A DNA stretch of 9,567 nucleotides, taken from the NCBI GenBank assembly GCA_022561735.1, contig JADFQR010000030.1, positions 1-9,567 of the forward strand, read 5' to 3'. A program made the translations under genes and the position numbers. Below are positions 5,865 through 9,567 of the stretch, piece by piece. The first letter of the stretch is position 1; each line of letters starts with the position of its first letter. The stretch comes from Chloroflexota bacterium (GTDB lineage Bacteria; Chloroflexota; Dehalococcoidia; UBA1151). Below the pieces are notes generated by a model. That model did not search any database. It was not told where the DNA came from and saw only the letters and a program-made list of their open reading frames with translations.

Positions 5865-7475
5865 CTACCCTTCGTGGTCTCGTACGACCCGGCCGGCTGT
5901 CGTTCCGGTTGGCGTTCCTCCATCGACCGCCAGCTTTCCGTTGACCAGCACATGGGACACGCCCGTGGAGTATTGATGCGGATCTGCGAAGGTGGCCTGT
6001 TCGTGCACGGACGCTGGGTCGAACACGGCGATATCGGCAAACTGGCCGGGTGCAATCCGGCCCCGGTTCTTAAGCCCGAGGCGCTGAGCGGGCAGGGTGG
6101 TCATCTTGCGGACCGCCTCCACCAGGCTGACCACGTTGCGCTCAATCACCATGCGCTCGATAAACCGCGCGTTTGCGCCGTAGCTTCGCGGATGGGGTTT
6201 GCCCGCGGAAAGAGGCCCCTCTGTGCGTAAGGACATGCCGTCCGAAGCGACGGAGATGAACTCACCGGCGGCGATGGTATCGACGTCCGAGTCGCACATG
6301 GACGTGAGCACCACCGAAACCTCGTCCGCCAGCAGCAGGTCAAATGCGGTGTCGATCGGGTCGGTTCCCCGCGCCTCCGCCACCTGCTCCAGCGTCTGGC
6401 CCTCCAGCGAGGAGTCCGGCGTGTAGCCGGAGATCACGCACCCGGCCGGGCCCTGGAACCGGACCATCGCGTACTCCGCCTCAGACCTGAGACGCTGCCG
6501 AAGGTCTGCATCTGAGATGCGCTCCAGCAGGGCGGGCCGTCCGCCGTCATGCGCCCAGCGGTTGAAGATCGCCCCGCTGAGCGGTGTGCCGCAGGCGGTG
6601 TACGGGTACTGGTCGCCTGCGACGTCCACTCCGTCCGTCCGGGCCTCCCTCATGGTTTCCAGGATGCGTGCAGAGCGGTCCCAGACGCGCGGCCCGTGCG
6701 CCTTCACATGCGATACCTGGACCCGTCCTCCGGTGCGCCGGCCGATCTCGATCGCCTCGTTGAGCGCCACGAACAACCCGGGCGGCTCGTCTGACTCTGA
6801 CCGTGTGTGGCTGGAGTACAGCCGGTCGCGGTCGGCCGCCTCCTGGTTGAGGGCGATCACCTCGTCGGTAAGCGAGTAGTAGCCGGGCGGGAAGTAGAGG
6901 CCGGTGGAGAAACCCATCGCCCCGGCGTCCAGGGCCTCGGCGACGATCCGGCGCATCGCCTCCAGCTCCTCGTAAGACGGGGCGCGGGCGTCTGCTCCTA
7001 TCACGGCGGTCCGGACCTGGTTGTGGCCTATCTGCGTTGCGACGTTGATCGCCGGTCCTGCCTGGGAAAGCGCGTCGAGGAAGCCGCCGAAGTCTGTCCA
7101 ACCCGGCGCCCCGTCCGAGTTGTCGCCGCCCAGACGTGACAGCCAGCCGTCATAGGTATCCCGCGTACGCTCGTTCAACGGAGCGCAGTAGCTCATGCCG
7201 CAGTTGCCCACCATCTCCAGCGTCACGCCCTGGCGGAGTTTGCTGTCTGCGTGTGGGTCTATCAGGAACGACAGGTCGCTGTGTGCGTGCAGGTCTATGA
7301 ATCCCGGGGTTACGACCGAGCCGGCTGCATCGATGACCCTGGGAGCGTTTCCCGCGTCATCCGGAATCTCGCCGATCGCGACTATCCGGTCGCCTCGCAC
7401 GCCGATGTCCGCCCGGTATCCCGGCGCGCCCGTGCCGTCCAGGACCAGCCCGTTCTTGATTACGACGTCAAACAT
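5865..7475 (-). CDS. N-acyl-D-amino-acid deacylase (D-aminoacylase family)
   Basis: The product is 536 residues, within the 480-580 range of this family. Zinc-site elements are in place: HAHSD (H63, H65), GNCG with C92, GHNQVR (H151), SSHTRSE (H223), QVSHVKAHG (H256, H260) and SDGM with the catalytic D412. Both the Cys bridging ligand and the late SDGM/HPR (H428-R430) block mark D-aminoacylases rather than dihydroorotase-type relatives. The opening MFDVVIKNGLVLDGTGAPGY and the closing IAPGQFADIAVFDP are also family-typical. It hydrolyses N-acyl-D-amino acids to a D-amino acid and a carboxylate in the cytoplasm; the preferred side chain is not predictable. The ATG at 7475 has GGAG 5 bases upstream. 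The gene is divergent from the microprotein candidate. Some homologues act on other cyclic or N-acyl amides, so exact specificity is open. Confidence 0.9.
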   Translation of the reverse strand: MFDVVIKNGLVLDGTGAPGYRADIGVRGDRIVAIGEIPDDAGNAPRVIDAAGSVVTPGFIDLHAHSDLSFLIDPHADSKLRQGVTLEMVGNCGMSYCAPLNERTRDTYDGWLSRLGGDNSDGAPGWTDFGGFLDALSQAGPAINVATQIGHNQVRTAVIGADARAPSYEELEAMRRIVAEALDAGAMGFSTGLYFPPGYYSLTDEVIALNQEAADRDRLYSSHTRSESDEPPGLFVALNEAIEIGRRTGGRVQVSHVKAHGPRVWDRSARILETMREARTDGVDVAGDQYPYTACGTPLSGAIFNRWAHDGGRPALLERISDADLRQRLRSEAEYAMVRFQGPAGCVISGYTPDSSLEGQTLEQVAEARGTDPIDTAFDLLLADEVSVVLTSMCDSDVDTIAAGEFISVASDGMSLRTEGPLSAGKPHPRSYGANARFIERMVIERNVVSLVEAVRKMTTLPAQRLGLKNRGRIAPGQFADIAVFDPASVHEQATFADPHQYSTGVSHVLVNGKLAVDGGTPTGTTAGRVVRDHEG

Positions 7476-7498
7476 TGCGACTCCAATCCGGCCCGTGT

Positions 7499-7514
7499 GC
7501 CGCGGGACCGCGGC
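7499..7514. repeat. Inverted repeat GCCGCGG-GA-CCGCGGC in the deacylase leader
   Basis: Perfect 7-base arms around GA, 24 bases upstream of the deacylase ATG, in the 119-base divergent spacer. It could be a regulator site or an mRNA hairpin near the ribosome site. Confidence 0.35.
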
Positions 7515-7528
7515 CTGGCCGGGACGGT

Positions 7529-7534
7529 ATTATG
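7529..7534 (-). promoter_or_regulatory. Candidate -10 box in the divergent spacer
   Basis: CATAAT on the minus strand (complement of 7529-7534) matches 5 of 6 bases of the -10 consensus and would start the deacylase transcript near 7522. The overlapping TATTAT on the plus strand (7528-7533) could serve the small + strand ORF. No good -35 box is seen at the right distance for either, so this is a weak call in the only AT-rich spot of the spacer. Confidence 0.25.
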
Positions 7535-7594
7535 GTGCGATTGACGGCGGACGGAACCGCCTCCTCCTCACCAGCAGATGGGAAAGAGCCCCGC

Positions 7595-7705
7595 ATGAAG
7601 ATCTTGATCAAGGCAGGCCTGGCGCTGGGGATGCTCGGATTCATGGCCTTCCCGGTCCTCTTGTTCTTCTTCGCATGGCAGCGGGGGCTCGGCAGCACCC
7701 ACTGA
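7595..7705 (+). CDS. Possible 36-residue single-pass membrane microprotein
   Basis: The ATG at 7595 is preceded by GGAAAGAG (7581-7588), 6 bases away. The 36 residues are MKILIKAG followed by a long hydrophobic stretch (about 7-28, with FPVLLFFFAW at 19-28) and a short polar tail, QRGLGSTH. A basic start and one membrane helix are as expected for a small inner-membrane protein. The frame is open further upstream to 7475, but that part has no ribosome site and non-coding-like composition. It diverges from the deacylase and converges on the dehydrogenase. The family is unknown. Its reality rests on the hydrophobic pattern and ribosome site only. Confidence 0.45.
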   Translation: MKILIKAGLALGMLGFMAFPVLLFFFAWQRGLGSTH

Positions 7706-7727
7706 CGGACGCGGTAACAGAGATACC

Positions 7728-7750
7728 GGCCCTTCGAGAGCCTCAGGGCC
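7728..7750. terminator. Hairpin between converging genes
   Basis: GGCCCT (7728-7733) pairs with AGGGCC (7745-7750), with an inner GAG/CTC (7736-7738 with 7742-7744). It lies between the end of the + strand microprotein and the end of the - strand dehydrogenase, where a two-way terminator would be expected. No T-run is seen on either side. Confidence 0.3.
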
Positions 7751-7787
7751 CGGCGTGAGCTTCTGGGCCCGGCGTGAGCTTCTGGGC
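7746..7787. repeat. 19-base tandem duplication
   Basis: The unit GGGCCCGGCGTGAGCTTCT occurs at 7746-7764 and again without change at 7765-7783, followed by a partial third copy (GGGC). It overlaps the 3' arm of the hairpin at 7728-7750 and ends 13 bases before the dehydrogenase stop. A recent slippage duplication is the simplest origin. Confidence 0.85.
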
Positions 7788-7799
7788 ACGGTATTCGTT

Positions 7800-8795
7800 C
7801 TACCCCCAGTTGATCCTGTCAGCGTTTACGCAGTTTGGCGGTAGTTTTCCGTCGATCGTCGCCAGTATGTTGTCCACCGTCATTTCTGACATCTTCCGGC
7901 GCGTTCCTATCGTGGCCGATGCGATGTGCGGAACCAGCGTGACGTTCTCCATGCTCACCAGCGGGTGGTCTGCCGGTATCGGCTCCGGGTCCGTAACGTC
8001 CAGCGCTGCGTAGGCGATCTCGCCGCTTTGCAACGCCTCGGCAAGCGCGTCCGTGTTCACAATCGGACCCCGTGACGTGTTGATGAGCGATGCCTCGGGC
8101 TTCATGCGCTTGAGCTGTTCCGTGCCGATCAGGCCGTTGGTGTCCGGCGTAAGCGGGCAATGGAGCGTCACAAAGTCAGAGCGTTCCAGAAGTTCGTTGA
8201 GCGTGTCGACGCGCTCGCAGCCGAGGTCGTCCGCGGGCTGGCTGCGGGTCTGGTAGATCACCTTCATCCCTGACCCGAGGGCGCGCCGGGCCACGGCGCT
8301 GCCGATCCGTCCGAACCCGACGATACCGAGCGTGGAGCCGTGTATATCCACGCCGAGCAGGTCCAGCGGCTCGAACCACTTCCACTCACCGCGACGGACA
8401 AATCGATCGCTCTCGGCGATCCTCCGGCCCGCAGCCTGGATCATCGTGAACCCCAAGTCGGCCGCCGACTCGGTCAGCACCCCCGGCGTGTTGGCGACGG
8501 CGATGTTGCGTTCAGACGCCGCATCTACATCGATATTGTCGTAGCCGACGCCGAACTCGGCGATCACCTTGAGATTAGCTCCGGCGGCGTCCATGACGGC
8601 GGCGTCGATGGCGTCCGAGATGTGGGCGAATATACCGAAGCAATCCTGCGCTGCAGCCTGTAGTTCTTGAGGCGTCGCCGGGGCCGGCCGGTCCAGCACG
8701 AGGGCGTCGGCGACCTCGTTGAGGCGGTCAACCTGGTCCTGGAACTGGCGCCGCGTGACGAGGATCCTGGGACGTGAGGAGTTGCGGGATGTCAA
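7800..8795 (-). CDS. D-2-hydroxyacid dehydrogenase, NAD(P)-dependent (glyoxylate/hydroxypyruvate reductase or PGDH-like)
   Basis: The product is 331 residues, normal for the family. It has the dinucleotide motif GFGRIG (160-165) in LGIVGFGRIGSAVARRAL, then INTSRGPIVN with R242, DVTDPEP with E271 and VPHIASAT with H290. Together R242, E271 and H290 form the catalytic Arg-Glu-His set of D-2-hydroxyacid dehydrogenases. The catalytic N-terminal half contains AEFGVGYDNID (79-89) and ANTPGVLTESAADLGF (101-116). It interconverts a 2-oxoacid and a D-2-hydroxyacid; there is no ACT domain, so a full-length SerA is unlikely. Whether the cofactor is NADH or NADPH is uncertain; the YQTRSQ after strand 2 lacks the usual acidic residue and would allow NADPH. 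The start is TTG: the next stop upstream leaves no ATG or GTG. GGGAGG (8807-8812) is 11 bases away, a rather long spacing. Confidence 0.9.
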   Translation of the reverse strand: MTSRNSSRPRILVTRRQFQDQVDRLNEVADALVLDRPAPATPQELQAAAQDCFGIFAHISDAIDAAVMDAAGANLKVIAEFGVGYDNIDVDAASERNIAVANTPGVLTESAADLGFTMIQAAGRRIAESDRFVRRGEWKWFEPLDLLGVDIHGSTLGIVGFGRIGSAVARRALGSGMKVIYQTRSQPADDLGCERVDTLNELLERSDFVTLHCPLTPDTNGLIGTEQLKRMKPEASLINTSRGPIVNTDALAEALQSGEIAYAALDVTDPEPIPADHPLVSMENVTLVPHIASATIGTRRKMSEMTVDNILATIDGKLPPNCVNADRINWG

Positions 8796-8856
8796 ATTAA
8801 GGGTCGCCTCCCTGACGTTTGGCGCGCGTGGGCGGAGTGTGATGAATCAGTTGCCG

Positions 8857-8885
8857 ATAATGTACGAGGTCCGGCCTCCGGGCAA
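8857..8885 (-). promoter_or_regulatory. Candidate promoter of the dehydrogenase gene
   Basis: On the minus strand TTGCCC (complement of 8880-8885) and CATTAT (complement of 8857-8862) are 17 bases apart; each matches 4 of 6 consensus bases. The start point would be near 8850, about 55 bases before the TTG. The inverted repeat CGCCGG-AA-CCGGCG (8887-8900) abuts the -35 side and could be an operator. Confidence 0.3.
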
Positions 8886-8920
8886 GCGCCGGAACCGGCG
8901 ATGTGGGTCATAGAGAGTAA

Positions 8921-8934
8921 ATCGAGGCCTCGAT
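8921..8934. promoter_or_regulatory. Perfect 14-base palindrome, possible operator
   Basis: ATCGAGGCCTCGAT reads the same on both strands. It lies about 36 bases upstream of the candidate -35 box of the dehydrogenase gene, where an activator or autoregulator could bind. No protein is known to me for this site. Confidence 0.35.
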
Positions 8935-9051
8935 CGGCGATTCGGGGATCGTGGGACAGCCGGGCCGCTTCAGGCGTCATTTCTTGAAATCCGCCCAAAC
9001 TTTCGCATTAGTCCGACGCACAGGCGGCGGTAGCTCAACGCACGGGTCCCG

Positions 9052-9141
9052 TCACCGACGTTTGAACAGTCATCCCGAGCGAAGTCGAGGGACCTTCACC
9101 GACACGCTCTCAACCCGCCCAACCCGGGACTGCGCTCCCGG
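9052..9141 (+). repeat. Dispersed repeat, copy 1 (direct)
   Basis: A 90-base unit shared with 9407-9496 with 4 differences; the first 64 bases are identical. The core CATCCCGAGCGAAGTCGAGG is followed by an end hairpin: AACCCGGGA (9121-9129) pairs with TCCCGGGTT (9136-9144) over a 6-base loop. One forward frame reads HPERSRGTF, which should not be annotated as protein. Confidence 0.9.
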
Positions 9142-9301
9142 GTTGTCTTCCGGCAGGTCTCGGCCGTTCGGGTTGAACTACTGAATCGATGCGACCCGTT
9201 CCACCACTCGCCAGTCCTCCGACCGCGCCGCCTGTCCACCGGTACCTTTGACGAATGCCGATTGATCGCTTTTGAGGTGGTTGAGTAATGGACTCGTGGC
9301 A

Positions 9302-9335
9302 AAGGTCCCTCGACTTCGCTCGGGATGACCGTTCA
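9302..9335 (-). repeat. Dispersed repeat, inverted core copy
   Basis: 34 bases that are the reverse complement of 9063-9096 with one mismatch. Only the core is present; the hairpin end and the outer flank of the other copies are missing. With copy 1 it forms arms around a 205-base segment. Confidence 0.9.
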
Positions 9336-9406
9336 TGGGTTCCCCCCTTCCGGGGAAGGACCGGGGTGACGTACGCGCTATCGCGTAACTCAACACGTCG
9401 ATAGCA

Positions 9407-9496
9407 TCACCGACGTTTGAACAGTCATCCCGAGCGAAGTCGAGGGACCTTCACCGACACGCTCTCAACCTGCCCAAACCGGGACTGTGCTCTCGG
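9407..9496 (+). repeat. Dispersed repeat, copy 2 (direct)
   Basis: Matches copy 1 at an offset of 355 bases. Differences lie at 9471, 9478, 9488 and 9493, all in the last third. The end hairpin is kept as a 7-bp stem (9478-9484 with 9491-9497), although bases have changed. Confidence 0.9.
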
Positions 9497-9567
9497 TCGT
9501 GACTTCGCACCGGCGGGTTCGTTCTTCCTGTTCCGGGACAACGGTAGACCATTCGCGACATGATGCA

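Larger units (their letters stand above)
8796..9567. other. Gene-poor region with dispersed repeats
   Basis: No convincing gene is seen in about 770 bases on either strand. The short open frames here either lack a ribosome site or are readings of the repeat, giving the peptide HPERSRGTF in more than one place. Contents from left to right: a candidate promoter for the dehydrogenase, a 6-bp hairpin (8887-8900), a 14-base palindrome (8921-8934), repeat copy 1 (9052-9141), a stretch with a possible gene remnant (9181-9300), an inverted repeat copy (9302-9335), GC-rich inverted repeats (9346-9359; 9378-9404) and repeat copy 2 (9407-9496). Nothing is recognised after 9497. Confidence 0.7.

Noticed and set aside
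6547..7101. Minus-strand Arg/Gly-rich frame inside the deacylase
   Set aside because: Same strand, shifted frame, extremely Arg-rich; the deacylase frame carries all catalytic motifs.
3517..7475. The two amidohydrolases as a gene duplication
   Set aside because: They belong to different branches (Lys-bridged 418-residue type versus Cys-bridged D-aminoacylase of 536 residues), so a local duplication is not supported.
9027..9062. tRNA-like stretch (GGCGGTAGCTCAACG)
   Set aside because: Only a D-arm-like string is present; no anticodon arm, T-arm or acceptor pairing could be found around it.
9096..9396. Small minus-strand open frames containing the peptide HPERSRGTF
   Set aside because: The peptide is a translation of the dispersed repeat core and appears in several frames; not evidence of a gene.
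9052..9496. CRISPR array
   Set aside because: Only two direct copies 355 bases apart plus one inverted; no regular spacers and no cas genes.

Overview
This 9.6 kb window of GC-rich bacterial chromosome reads like a free-living, metabolically broad organism. The gene mix is a reductive-dehalogenase-like cobalamin/Fe-S protein, two unrelated amidohydrolases (one an N-acyl-D-amino-acid deacylase) and a D-2-hydroxyacid dehydrogenase, with dispersed GC-rich repeats between genes. This resembles Chloroflexota of the Dehalococcoidia/SAR202 type, but that placement is an inference from gene content and not a proof. I see no mobilisation genes, tRNA, rRNA, CRISPR array or defence system.

Left block, + strand (1-2884). 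The last 41 codons of rsmG (16S rRNA m7G527 methyltransferase) overlap the start of a multi-pass membrane protein of the flippase-like/LPG-synthase-TM family by ATGA. After a 152-base gap holding a hairpin and a good sigma70-type promoter comes a 416-residue RdhA-like protein with two 4Fe-4S motifs and no Tat signal. A 76-residue acidic protein follows 32 bases later and is probably co-transcribed.

Middle block, - strand (2964-5663). Transcribed right to left, a TTG-started, membrane-anchored beta-solenoid protein is followed 2 bases later by a zinc-type amidohydrolase. After 199 bases there is an unrecognised 117-residue protein that converges on the left block.

Right block, - strand (5865-8795). 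An N-acyl-D-amino-acid deacylase diverges from a possible 36-residue membrane microprotein (+ strand). That in turn converges on a TTG-started D-2-hydroxyacid dehydrogenase, with a hairpin and a 19-base tandem duplication between them. Deacylase and dehydrogenase could sit on one D-amino-acid/D-hydroxyacid route, but they are separate transcription units and the connecting oxidase is not in view.

Right end (8796-9567). About 770 bases without a convincing gene hold a candidate promoter, a perfect 14-base palindrome and three copies of a dispersed repeat. Two are direct copies of 90 bases ending in a hairpin whose pairing is kept by a compensating change. The third is a shorter inverted copy.

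The two observations I would follow first are the Tat-less RdhA-like protein with its small partner, and the membrane solenoid translationally linked to an amidohydrolase. Nothing in the window by itself proves a new system.
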